DNA of 64,000 bases from positions 3,472,001-3,536,000 of the forward strand of contig NZ_CP061913.1 of NCBI RefSeq assembly GCF_019904175.1. The letters are read 5' to 3'. This DNA comes from Dactylosporangium vinaceum. Lineage in GTDB: Bacteria > Actinomycetota > Actinomycetes > Mycobacteriales > Micromonosporaceae. Below are positions 16,719 through 27,867 of this stretch, one piece after another (positions within the stretch are counted from its first letter, which is position 1; the number at the start of each line of letters is the position of its first letter). The notes under the pieces are model-generated. The model made no database searches and was not told the DNA's origin. It saw only the letters and a program-made list of their open reading frames with translations. Made by a program: the position numbers and the translations under genes.

Positions 16719-17369
16719 ATGCGGATTGCGGCGCGGTACAACGGCCCGCCCGGCTCGGGCAACGGCGGCTACAGCGCGGGTCTGCTCGCGGTCACGCTGG
16801 GCCTGGCCCCGGCCGAGGTCACCCTGCGCCGCCCGCCACCCCTGGAGACCGACCTCACCCTGACCGCCGGCTCGTGCTCCGCGGGCGCCGAGTTGATCGC
16901 CGAGGCCGTCCTGACGCAGGACCAGAGGCCGGATGTCGTACGTCCGGTGCCCCCCGACGAGGCCGCGGAGGCCACGAAGCGCTACGCCGGGCTGTCCGGG
17001 CACCCGTTCCCGACCTGCTACGTCTGCGGCGTGGACCGCACCGACGGCCTCGGCCTGCGCCCGGGCCCCGTCTCCGGCGGCCGCACCGCCACCCCCTGGC
17101 TCGTGCCGCCCGACGTCGACGAGGTCACCATGTGGGCCGCCCTCGACTGCCCCGGCGGCTGGTCGGTCATCGCCGAGGGCCGCCCGTATGTCCTGGGCCG
17201 CCTGTCGGCCTGGATCGACGCCGTGGCCGAGCCCGGCTCCACCTGTGTCGTCATGGGGCAGTACCTGGGCGGCGAGGGCCGCAAGGCCTATGCGCTGTCC
17301 ACTGTGTACAACGAGGCCGGCGCCCCGCTCGCCGTCGCCCGCGCCACCTGGATCGCCCTGTCACCCTGA
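16719..17369 (+). CDS. Hot-dog-fold thioesterase-like protein
   Basis: A 216-residue protein. Residues 1-50 contain PPGSGNGGYSAGLLA, as in acyl-CoA thioesterase-like proteins, where the Asn/Gly-rich turn begins the first hot-dog helix. TCYVCGVDRTDGLGLRP marks the linker, and a second hot-dog half follows. It is probably an acyl-CoA or acyl-carrier thioesterase of unknown substrate; catalytic residues cannot be assigned with confidence. It starts with ATG 16719 and runs tail to tail into the DUF2332 gene with a 9-nt overlap. It is divergent from the helix-turn-helix gene. Confidence 0.75.
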   Translation: MRIAARYNGPPGSGNGGYSAGLLAVTLGLAPAEVTLRRPPPLETDLTLTAGSCSAGAELIAEAVLTQDQRPDVVRPVPPDEAAEATKRYAGLSGHPFPTCYVCGVDRTDGLGLRPGPVSGGRTATPWLVPPDVDEVTMWAALDCPGGWSVIAEGRPYVLGRLSAWIDAVAEPGSTCVVMGQYLGGEGRKAYALSTVYNEAGAPLAVARATWIALSP

Positions 17370-18299
17370 GCCCGGCCGCAGCCAGCCGCCGTGCATCGCC
17401 GCCACCGCCAGCGGCCGCTCGTCCAGGGCGACCACATACGCGGCCTCCTCGGCGTCCGCCGCCATCTCCTGCGCCAGCCAGTGCCCGCGCAGCCGCCGCA
17501 TCCGCGCGACGAACGCGCTACGCCCCGGCTCCGGCACGTAGTCGAGCACCGCTGTGTGGAACACCACGAGCGTCGCCGCCTCCGGCGCCCCGGCCACGAC
17601 CTCGTCGAGCCGCTCGTTGAGATCCCCGGCGTGGATCCGCGGCGGGTCCCGGCGGGCCAGCGCCACCGCCCGCCGCAGCCGCTCCCGCCGCTCCGCCTGC
17701 TCGGGCCAGATCAGCGCCTCCAGCCACCGCACGTCGTCCTCGTCGCCGACGTCGAGCGGATTGAGATCGATCCCCGCCCGCCACACCACGTCGATGCCGC
17801 CGACGGCCGGCGCCGGGCCGTCGACCCGGCACCGCAGCACCAGCGCCCCGTCTCCGGCCCCGCCGTACGTCGTGCCGCCGGTGCCGCGGTACTCGTAGGA
17901 GTACCGGTCCGGCAGCAGGCACAGCCCCGCCGACGCTCCCACCTCCAGCAGGGCCAGCGGCTGCGGCAGCGACGCCAGCACCGGGTACAGCGCCGCACAC
18001 CGCCCCGGCTCGTTCGTCTGGGTCCGCCGGGCCAGCATCACCGCGGCGACCTCGTCCCACCGCCCGAACACCGTCTCGCGCAGCTGCCCGTAGCTGCCCG
18101 GCACACCCCCGGACACCAGCCGGACCGCGGCCAGCAGCAGATTGGGCTGCCGCTTGGCCGGCGGCAACCCGCCGAGCAGGCCCAGCAGCTCCCGGTCCGC
18201 GGCGACCCCGAGGGCCAGCCGCTCATAGCTCGGCGAACTCCCGCGCACCATCACGTCGGCGAAGAACCGGTACTCGCCGGCCGTATCGTCAAGAGACAT
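17361..18299 (-). CDS. DUF2332-family protein
   Basis: This 312-residue protein matches DUF2332: FFADVMVRGSSPSYERLALGV near the start, LLEVGASAGLCLLPDRYSYEY at about residues 120-140, and GIDLNPLDVGDEDDVRWLEALIWPEQ in the middle. The glycine-rich LLEVGASAGL and the later VFHTAVLDYV resemble a Rossmann methyltransferase core, so SAM dependence is plausible, but the family function is not established. It starts at ATG 18299 and is divergent from the leader-tRNA unit, with about 30 bp between its start and the array promoter. Confidence 0.8.
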   Translation of the reverse strand: MSLDDTAGEYRFFADVMVRGSSPSYERLALGVAADRELLGLLGGLPPAKRQPNLLLAAVRLVSGGVPGSYGQLRETVFGRWDEVAAVMLARRTQTNEPGRCAALYPVLASLPQPLALLEVGASAGLCLLPDRYSYEYRGTGGTTYGGAGDGALVLRCRVDGPAPAVGGIDVVWRAGIDLNPLDVGDEDDVRWLEALIWPEQAERRERLRRAVALARRDPPRIHAGDLNERLDEVVAGAPEAATLVVFHTAVLDYVPEPGRSAFVARMRRLRGHWLAQEMAADAEEAAYVVALDERPLAVAAMHGGWLRPGSG

Positions 18300-18330
18300 G
18301 CGGCCCAGTCTAATTCCGCGAATTAATCTA

Positions 18331-18360
18331 TTGCCGCCGACGCGATGGCGGACGTACTGT
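18331..18360 (+). promoter_or_regulatory. Probable promoter of the leader-peptide/tRNA array
   Basis: TTGCCG at 18331-18336 and TACTGT at 18355-18360 are separated by 18 nt. This places a start site about 40 nt upstream of the leader peptide. Motif match only, but it lies in an AT-richer pocket (18311-18370) unlike its surroundings. Confidence 0.5.
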
Positions 18361-18406
18361 TGTCTACATCGAACAGCACCGGCAAGCGAACCCGAAGGAG
18401 GCCGAG

Positions 18407-18496
18407 ATGATTACCACCCGACGAGTGACAGTCGTTCCGACCCCCCGACCGCATACCATTCCGGTGATCCGACCCACGGGCCGGTGGCGAGGCTGA
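18407..18496 (+). CDS. Leader peptide of the tRNA-array attenuator (29 residues)
   Basis: ATG 18407 is preceded by GAAGGAGG at ideal 5-nt spacing, one of the strongest ribosome sites in the window. The peptide starts MITTRRVTVV and ends RPTGRWRG. Its composition is extreme: 6 Thr, 6 Arg, 5 Pro, 4 Val, 3 Ile, 1 His, plus Met, 2 Gly and 1 Trp. The 25 Ile/Thr/Arg/Val/Pro/His residues are exactly the amino acids of the seven tRNAs downstream. Five of six Arg codons are CGA, rare in such genomes and read by the ACG-anticodon tRNA that the array encodes. The stop codon lies inside the antiterminator stem. I infer a cis-acting sensor of tRNA charging rather than a functional peptide. Confidence 0.8.
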   Translation: MITTRRVTVVPTPRPHTIPVIRPTGRWRG

Positions 18497-18519
18497 GCAG
18501 CTCTGCTCACCCCTCAGCC
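18491..18519 (+). promoter_or_regulatory. Antiterminator hairpin overlapping the leader stop codon
   Basis: GGCTGAG (18491-18497, containing the leader stop codon) pairs perfectly with CTCAGCC (18513-18519). The last four bases of that 3' arm are also the first bases of the terminator stem, so the two hairpins exclude each other. A ribosome finishing the leader would cover 18491-18497 and free the terminator. A ribosome stalled at codon 24 or earlier would leave this hairpin free to form. Confidence 0.7.
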
Positions 18520-18551
18520 GCCCACCCCGACAGGGGCCCGGGCGGCTTTTT
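18516..18551 (+). terminator. Rho-independent terminator before the tRNA array
   Basis: AGCCGCCC (18516-18523) and GGGCGGCT (18540-18547) pair perfectly, with an inner CCCC/GGGG extension around GACA, followed by a run of five T (18547-18551). It lies between the leader peptide and the first tRNA, so transcription must pass it to express the array. Confidence 0.85.
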
Positions 18552-18612
18552 CGTGCGCAATTCTTCGCACCCCTTTCATGGGTGAATCCTGCGCGCTGAG
18601 AAATGCATTTCC

Positions 18613-18685
18613 CGGAGACGACCGGCACGGCGACCGGGCCTGGCCTGGGACCAGGACGCACGGGGTTCGACTCCCCGGTTTCCGA
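18613..18685 (+). tRNA. tRNA-Pro (UGG), C33 variant
   Basis: Full cloverleaf: acceptor CGGAGAC with GTTTCCG (C1-G72, as in tRNA-Pro), D stem CCGG/CCGG with GG in the loop, anticodon stem CCTGG/CCAGG, T arm CGGGG-TTCGACT-CCCCG, discriminator A. The anticodon loop is CCTGGGA, so position 33 is C instead of U. Position 8 is G and position 14 is C, replacing the usual U8-A14 pair with a complementary one. CCA is not encoded. It lies 61 nt after the terminator. Confidence 0.88.
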
Positions 18686-18705
18686 CGACGACGAATGCGA
18701 TTCCC

Positions 18706-18781
18706 GCCGATGTAGCTCAGCTTTGGCCAGAGCGCTGTCCTGGTACGACAGAGGCCGCCGGTTCGACTCCGGCCTTCGGCT
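18706..18781 (+). tRNA. tRNA-Thr (GGU)
   Basis: Acceptor GCCGATG with CTTCGGC has one U6-U67 mismatch. The D stem is GCTC/GAGC with an 11-nt loop, the anticodon stem CTGTC/GACAG with loop CTGGTAC (normal U33, anticodon GGU, C38), and the T arm GCCGG-TTCGACT-CCGGC. The discriminator is U and no CCA is encoded. It would read ACC and ACU; ACC occurs four times in the leader peptide. Confidence 0.9.
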
Positions 18782-18792
18782 CGCCGCACCAA

Positions 18793-18866
18793 CCCGTCGC
18801 GGCCTGCGTGGTAGAGGCGCCTCGCCGATAACGAGGAGACAGCTGGTTCGACTCCAGCCGACGGGA
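18793..18866 (+). tRNA. tRNA-Ile (GAU), C33 variant
   Basis: Perfect acceptor CCCGTCG/CGACGGG, D stem GCCT/AGGC with GG in the loop, anticodon stem CCTCG/CGAGG, T arm GCTGG-TTCGACT-CCAGC, discriminator A, no CCA. The loop CCGATAA carries C33 where U is nearly universal. C8 faces G14, again a complementary replacement of U8-A14. It reads AUC and AUU, the three Ile codons of the leader. Confidence 0.88.
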
Positions 18867-18871
18867 CGCAA

Positions 18872-18944
18872 GCCCTGGTAGCTCAACGGATAGAGCGACG
18901 GTCTACGAAGCCGGTGCGTGCAGGTTCGAATCCTGCTCGGGGCA
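18872..18944 (+). tRNA. tRNA-Arg (ACG)
   Basis: Acceptor GCCCTGG with TCGGGGC (two G-U pairs), D stem GCTC/GAGC, loop CTACGAA with anticodon ACG (normally modified to ICG) and U33, T arm GCAGG-TTCGAAT-CCTGC, discriminator A. The anticodon stem has an A27-G43 mismatch and a U31-G39 wobble. With inosine it reads CGU, CGC and CGA; CGA is used five times in the leader peptide. It starts 5 nt after tRNA-Ile ends. Confidence 0.9.
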
Positions 18945-18956
18945 CGTAAGGAACAT

Positions 18957-19030
18957 CGGGTTGTGGCGCAGCTTGGTAGCGCGCGCGCTTCGGGTGCGCG
19001 AGGTCGCCGGTTCGAATCCGGCCTGCCCGA
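18957..19030 (+). tRNA. tRNA-Pro (CGG)
   Basis: Acceptor CGGGTTG with CTGCCCG (C1-G72, one U6-U67 mismatch), D stem GCGC/GCGC, anticodon stem CGCGC/GCGCG with loop TTCGGGT (normal U33, anticodon CGG), T arm GCCGG-TTCGAAT-CCGGC, discriminator A, no CCA. It reads CCG, used three times in the leader. It is the second proline tRNA of the array and looks closer to a standard housekeeping tRNA-Pro than the UGG copy. Confidence 0.92.
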
Positions 19031-19047
19031 CGGCGTGATACATGCAG

Positions 19048-19120
19048 GTCCGCGTGGCTCAGGAGGAAGAGCGCCGCCATCACACGGCGGAGGTCCCAGG
19101 TTCGAGACCTGGCGCGGACA
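19048..19120 (+). tRNA. tRNA-Val (CAC)
   Basis: Perfect acceptor GTCCGCG/CGCGGAC, D stem GCTC/GAGC, anticodon stem CCGCC/GGCGG with loop ATCACAC (U33, anticodon CAC), T arm CCAGG-TTCGAGA-CCTGG, discriminator A, no CCA. It reads GUG, which occurs twice in the leader peptide. It is followed after 1 nt by the extra 5' G of tRNA-His. Confidence 0.93.
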
Positions 19121-19121
19121 C

Positions 19122-19197
19122 GGTGGCCATGGTGTACCGGTCCGTGCACATCAGATCGTGACTCTGAAGGTCCGGGTTCGAATCCCGGTGGTCACCC
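19122..19197 (+). tRNA. tRNA-His (GUG), C33 variant
   Basis: Acceptor GTGGCCA with TGGTCAC (one G-U pair) preceded by G-1 at 19122 and followed by C73, the identity pair of tRNA-His. D stem GTGT/GCAC, anticodon stem TCAGA/TCTGA, T arm CCGGG-TTCGAAT-CCCGG. The loop TCGTGAC has C33. It reads CAU and CAC; the single leader His codon is CAU. It is the last gene of the array, 78 nt before kduI. Confidence 0.88.
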
Positions 19198-19275
19198 CAC
19201 TCCCGCATCGCGCGGCCGCAGCGGGCGCCGCCCGGCCGGGGCGGTGGCCCGGCGGCGCGCGTGATAGGCAGGGTC

Positions 19276-20103
19276 ATGCGTAACCGCCATGCCACAGCAC
19301 CCGCGCAGGTGCCCGGGTTCGACACCGCCGCGCTGCGGGCCAACTACCTCGTCGAGGACCTGTTCCCCGCGGACCGGGTCGAGCTGCTGCACACCCACGA
19401 GGACCGGATCGTCATCGGCGGGGTCGCCCCGGCCGCCGGGACGTCCGTCGCCCTGGAGGTGCCGGACGGGCTGGCCGCCGACTACTTCCTGCAGCGGCGC
19501 GAGGCCGGGATCGTCAACATCGGCGCCGGGGCCGGGCGGGTCACCGTCGACGGCACCGGCTACGAGCTGGAGCCGCGGGAGGTCCTCTACGCCGGGCGCG
19601 GCTCGCGGGACGTCGTCTTCGAGGGCACCGGCGAGGCCGCCTACTACCTGATCTCGACGACGGCCCACGCCGAGCACCCGACCCGCAAGGCGACCCGGGC
19701 CGAGGCGACGCCGGTGTCGCTCGGCGAGCAGCGCACCTCGAACGAGCGCACGATCTACAAGTACATCCACGAGCAGGGCATCCGCAGCTGCCAGCTGGTC
19801 CTCGGCGTCACCGAGCTCGCCGCGGGCAGCATGTGGAACACGATGCCGGCCCACGTCCACGGCCGCCGCACCGAGATCTACCTGTACTTCGGCCTCGACC
19901 CCGATCAGCGCGTCGTGCACCTGATGGGCGAGCCGCAGCAGACCCGCAACCTCATCGTCGCCGACCGGCAGGCCGTCATCTCGCCCGGCTGGTCGGTCCA
20001 CTGCGGCTTCGGCACCGCCGCTTACGCGTTCGTGTGGGCGATGGGCGGGGAGAACACCGACTACGGCGACGTCGTGCCCTACCCGATCACCGAACTGCGC
20101 TGA
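19276..20103 (+). CDS. kduI: 5-dehydro-4-deoxy-D-glucuronate isomerase
   Basis: This 275-residue cupin-fold enzyme matches KduI: VEDLFPADRVELLHTHEDRIVIGG near residue 27, the zinc-binding HVHGRRTEIYLYF in the second half, and the conserved end GGENTDYGDVVPYPI. It isomerises 5-keto-4-deoxyuronate to 2,5-diketo-3-deoxygluconate in pectin and hexuronate breakdown. ATG 19276 follows GGCAGGG; a GTG at 19261 is an alternative start. It stands alone, 78 nt after the tRNA array, and could be partly co-transcribed with it. Other pectin genes are not in the window. Confidence 0.93.
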   Translation: MRNRHATAPAQVPGFDTAALRANYLVEDLFPADRVELLHTHEDRIVIGGVAPAAGTSVALEVPDGLAADYFLQRREAGIVNIGAGAGRVTVDGTGYELEPREVLYAGRGSRDVVFEGTGEAAYYLISTTAHAEHPTRKATRAEATPVSLGEQRTSNERTIYKYIHEQGIRSCQLVLGVTELAAGSMWNTMPAHVHGRRTEIYLYFGLDPDQRVVHLMGEPQQTRNLIVADRQAVISPGWSVHCGFGTAAYAFVWAMGGENTDYGDVVPYPITELR

Positions 20104-20106
20104 GGT

Positions 20107-20574
20107 TCACGCCGGGCCGGCGCCGCCCCAGCGGGCGATGTCCGCGTCGCTGACCGTGACGGGGCCCTCGACCGGCTGGGTGACGCGGATGTGGTTGCCG
20201 AACGGGTCGCGGAAGGCGCAGTCGATGCCGTACGGCTGCTGCTCCACGCTCTGCGTGAACTCGACGCCCCGGGCCTTCAGGGTGTCGTACACGGCCTGGC
20301 AGTCGTCGGTGTTGAGGATGGCGGCGACGCCGAGGGCACCCTTGGTGAGCAGGTCGCGCACCTGGGCGGCGGTCTCCTCGCTCATCGCGGGCGGGCCGGC
20401 CAGCTCCAGGAGCAGCTGGCGCTGTGGCTGCGCGGGCAGGGCGATGGTCAGCCACCGCATGAACCCCATGTCGACGTCATCCTGCACCGCGAAGCCGAGC
20501 GTGCCGACGTAGAAGTCGAGGGCCTCGTCCTGGTCGAGGACCCGTACCGTGGTGAGCGCGATCGAGTTGAACAT
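20107..20574 (-). CDS. VOC-family (glyoxalase-like) protein
   Basis: A 155-residue single VOC domain: VRVLDQDEALDFYVGTLGF near the start and CAFRDPFGNHIRVTQP near the end, with probable metal-binding His and Glu. ATG 20574 follows GGTGAGCGC. It lies 4 nt after an AraC-type regulator on the same strand, a pairing common in actinomycetes in which the regulator controls the VOC gene. The substrate is not known; detoxification or antibiotic binding is possible. Confidence 0.88.
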   Translation of the reverse strand: MFNSIALTTVRVLDQDEALDFYVGTLGFAVQDDVDMGFMRWLTIALPAQPQRQLLLELAGPPAMSEETAAQVRDLLTKGALGVAAILNTDDCQAVYDTLKARGVEFTQSVEQQPYGIDCAFRDPFGNHIRVTQPVEGPVTVSDADIARWGGAGPA

Positions 20575-20578
20575 GCGC

Positions 20579-21010
20579 TCACCGTACGTGCGTGGCCGGG
20601 CCCTTGGCTTCGCCAAAACTGACAGGTCGCAGCCAGGCCTTCACGAAGCACGCCGGGGCGTGCGCGGTCCGTCGCTGCGCCCGGTAGCGCGACGGGGCGA
20701 CGCCGGTGACGGCCTTGAACGCCCGGCTGAACGCGCCGAGGCTCTCGAACCCGACCCGCAGCCCGGCCTCGGTGACCGAGCTCGCCGGGTCGCGCAGCAG
20801 CGCCATCGCCCGCTCGATCCGGCGGCGCTGCAGATAGTGGTGGGGAGTCTCACCGAACGTGGTGCGGAACGTGCGGCTGAAGTGCCCCTGCGACATGTGC
20901 GCGAGCCGGGCCAGCGCGGGCAGGTCGAGTCGCTGTGCGTAGTCGCGGTCCATCGCGTCGCGGGCCCGCAGCAGGCGCCGGTTCTGGTCCTCGGCGGGTG
21001 ACAGGGCCAT
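20579..21010 (-). CDS. AraC-family transcriptional regulator (DNA-binding domain only)
   Basis: A 143-residue protein consisting mainly of the double helix-turn-helix of AraC/XylS (about residues 20-115): DLPALARLAHMSQGHFSRTFRTTFG in two parts and LRVGFESLGAFSRAFKAVTG as the second reading helix. No N-terminal sensor domain is present, which gives a SoxS-sized activator. It heads the AraC-VOC pair. Its start is only 17 bp from the start of the divergent WD40 gene, so each promoter lies within the neighbouring coding sequence. Confidence 0.9.
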   Translation of the reverse strand: MALSPAEDQNRRLLRARDAMDRDYAQRLDLPALARLAHMSQGHFSRTFRTTFGETPHHYLQRRRIERAMALLRDPASSVTEAGLRVGFESLGAFSRAFKAVTGVAPSRYRAQRRTAHAPACFVKAWLRPVSFGEAKGPATHVR

Positions 21011-21027
21011 CGTGGCAGGATAGCCGG

Positions 21028-25514
<4,487 letters not shown>

Positions 25515-25575
25515 ACCGAACGTCGCCGATCGATAGCTTTTCGTTCGTAAGGCGTTGCGGAGCGACACCCATACA

Positions 25576-25609
25576 TCACTTTGCGTGTTAGTTTCTTGGC
25601 GCAAAGTGA
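25576..25609. promoter_or_regulatory. Inverted repeat upstream of the caspase-EAL gene
   Basis: TCACTTTGCG (25576-25585) and CGCAAAGTGA (25600-25609) are perfect 10-bp arms with a 14-nt spacer, in an AT-richer segment 33 bp before the GTG start. It could be an operator with half-sites about two helical turns apart, or an RNA hairpin in the 5' leader. No regulator gene adjoins it. Confidence 0.6.
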
Positions 25610-25641
25610 CCGTGGTCATTCCGTGCGTCTGTGGGGGTTCC

Positions 25642-27867
25642 GTGAGCGACCGGCGCTGGGCGATGTTCGTCGGCTCCAACCAGTGCGGCGTCCAGGTTCG
25701 GGTGCCGGCCTTGAAGTACGCCGAGAACGACGCGCGTGAGATGCACGCGCTGCTGACCGACAGCAACATCGGGACCTTCGACAAGGACGACACCAGGCTT
25801 TTCCTTGGCCAACGCGCGACGGCGGCGGACCTGAAGGCCGCCCTGCGGGAAATCGCGCTCGACAGCTCTCCGTCCGACGTGCTGCTGGTGTACTTCGCCG
25901 GGCACGCGCTGGTCCCCGACTGGGCCCCGCAGACCGACGCCTACCTCGGCCTCGCCGACCTCGACCCCACACTGCTGCGCAACGATCCGGATCACGGTCT
26001 GCGGATGTCGTTTCTCCGGCACGACGTGTTCGAACTGTTTGCCGGCACCTCATTCCTGATTCTGGACTGCTGCCACGCAGGCGCATATCTTGCGAACCGC
26101 CGCCAGCACATCCCGGCCATCGACGCCTACGGGCAGCAGATGGATCGGCACAGCGCCCTGCTGTCGTGCCCGCGCGAGGCAAGCTCCCGCGAACGCGAGC
26201 AGTTGCAGCACGGGGTGCTGACCCATGAACTGCTCAACGCGCTGCGGGGTGCCGCCGCCGACGCTGACGGCCTGGTGACGTTCAACGCTCTGGCCCGGCA
26301 CGCCGTGGAGCACGTCACCCAACCGACGCCAGGTCATCTGGTGCCGATGTGGGGCGCCACCACCACCACCCTTACCAAGCCATCGCCATCCCGGCAAGCC
26401 ATAGATCGCCCTCTAACCCCACCGGTCGGCCTTGGCAAGATCGTCCCCTGCCTCAATCCGATGGAGCAGTTCGCCGGGACGGTGCAGCAGTTGCTGAAGC
26501 GAGTGTTCAAGTCGAAGGAGCGGGTCCCGGCGCAGCGACACGGACTCGACGACGGCGGCGGTGCTCTTGAACGCATCCAAGCGGCCCTCGATGCGCACTC
26601 CGCCGCCTGGGTCTCATTTGCCCCGCCGAACGTTCGGATCCTCAACCGGACAGATCAGTTCGATGAGGTGGCCAGCCGGCCGATGCTGGAGCAGTGCCTG
26701 CAATTCGTCCGCCCGGGCATGGGCTCGGCGACATCGCTCGGCTACCTCGCATCGGACGCGGGCCGGCATCAGATGCTGTGCGTGCCACTGGCATCCACGG
26801 ACCCGGCCGAGGCTCCCGCTCTTGTGTTCATCGACCCCGCGCCCGCTCTGTTGGCGATGGGGGAACTCCTGTCGGGAACGCTCCAGGCGATATGGGCTGT
26901 CGGTGTCGGCGAAGACCCGGTGTATGCGGAGGTCCGGGTACTCACCGAGTTGCGCCGGACCTTCGGGCGCCTGCCGCTGACGCTGTACGACCACTGCCTC
27001 GACCGCTACGAGCAGCTGCTCAAGTCGCTGCACATGGTGTTTCAACCGGTCATCGAGATCGCGTTGCAGAACCACAGTGTCAGCCCGCACAGCTACGAGG
27101 CTTTGGTGCGCCGTTCGCCGGCCGATCAGAGCGCTCCGTTCACCATCCTGCAGATCGCGCATGCGTGGGGCGACCGGTTCATCGTCGTCCGCGACTCGAT
27201 CCTGGCAACCAAGGCGATCAGCTCGTACACCGCCGCCAACGAAGAGGCCCGCACGCCTCGGACGCTTCCAGTGTCGATCAACGTCGCGGTCCGGTCACTG
27301 CTCAGTGATGCCTACGTCCAGGTGATTCGGCAGGCGATCGAGGAAGAGGGCCTGAACCCGCACGCCGTCATGTTGGAGATCTCCGAGCAGGACCCGATCC
27401 ATCCCGCGGTCGGGGAGGAGTGGCTGCAGCCGCCGCACAAGTACTTTCACAACCGGCTCCGGCACCTGGCGCGGGAGCTGGAGATCGGCTTCGCCGTCGA
27501 CGACTTCGGCGATGGCTACGCGTCGCTGTCCAGGATGGCCGAGCTGCCGTTGACCCAGATCAAGGTCGACCGATCCGTGCTGCATCATCCGCTCGCACTG
27601 CAGGAGATCGAGCTCGTGATGAAGGTGGCCCGGGCGGCTCTCGACAGAGGTGAGGCGGCCGCGCCCCGTGCGGTCATCATCGAGGGCTTCGACAACCAGA
27701 CGGACCTGACGCTCGGGCAGTTGTACGCCGTCGGCGTCCGGTTCGTCCAGGGGTTCGGTGTCGGCCCGCCGGCCTCCGCCCAGCTGCGTCCGTTCGACAA
27801 CCGAGACCGCGAAGCGATCGCCAGCCAAATCCGCGAGGATCTGCGCCGGACCCGGGAGGAACTGTGA
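25642..27867 (+). CDS. Caspase-like peptidase fused to EAL cyclic-di-GMP phosphodiesterase
   Basis: GTG 25642 starts a 741-residue protein. Residues 5-240 are a caspase/metacaspase (C14) domain: Ca2+/acid-type start, catalytic His88 in VYFAGHALVPD, catalytic Cys144 in LILDCCHAG. Residues about 310-440 resemble a GAF-like domain. Residues 465-715 are an EAL domain with intact catalytic set: Glu486 in YEALVR, Asn in SINVAV, Glu579 in LEISEQ, Asp620-621 in DDFGDGYASL, Lys641 in IKVDRS, Glu681 in IIEGF. It should cut cyclic-di-GMP or bind it, and that state may gate proteolysis. A partner gene overlaps its stop (GTGA). Codon use is less GC-rich than in neighbours, suggesting transfer. Confidence 0.88.
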   Translation: MSDRRWAMFVGSNQCGVQVRVPALKYAENDAREMHALLTDSNIGTFDKDDTRLFLGQRATAADLKAALREIALDSSPSDVLLVYFAGHALVPDWAPQTDAYLGLADLDPTLLRNDPDHGLRMSFLRHDVFELFAGTSFLILDCCHAGAYLANRRQHIPAIDAYGQQMDRHSALLSCPREASSREREQLQHGVLTHELLNALRGAAADADGLVTFNALARHAVEHVTQPTPGHLVPMWGATTTTLTKPSPSRQAIDRPLTPPVGLGKIVPCLNPMEQFAGTVQQLLKRVFKSKERVPAQRHGLDDGGGALERIQAALDAHSAAWVSFAPPNVRILNRTDQFDEVASRPMLEQCLQFVRPGMGSATSLGYLASDAGRHQMLCVPLASTDPAEAPALVFIDPAPALLAMGELLSGTLQAIWAVGVGEDPVYAEVRVLTELRRTFGRLPLTLYDHCLDRYEQLLKSLHMVFQPVIEIALQNHSVSPHSYEALVRRSPADQSAPFTILQIAHAWGDRFIVVRDSILATKAISSYTAANEEARTPRTLPVSINVAVRSLLSDAYVQVIRQAIEEEGLNPHAVMLEISEQDPIHPAVGEEWLQPPHKYFHNRLRHLARELEIGFAVDDFGDGYASLSRMAELPLTQIKVDRSVLHHPLALQEIELVMKVARAALDRGEAAAPRAVIIEGFDNQTDLTLGQLYAVGVRFVQGFGVGPPASAQLRPFDNRDREAIASQIREDLRRTREEL

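Noticed and set aside
18551..18600. An anticodon-arm-like hairpin (CACCC-CTTTCAT-GGGTG, UUC loop) before the first tRNA, possible eighth tRNA-Glu
   Set aside because: No acceptor stem and no T arm can be formed around it. It may be a relic or chance hairpin, so no tRNA was called.
18300..19280. Integrated element using the tRNA genes as attachment site
   Set aside because: No integrase, no repeated tRNA 3' end and no mobile-element gene in the window.
18323..19343. Several long frames across the tRNA array on both strands
   Set aside because: They are Arg/Gly-rich shadows of tRNA sequence without ribosome sites and conflict with seven intact cloverleaves.
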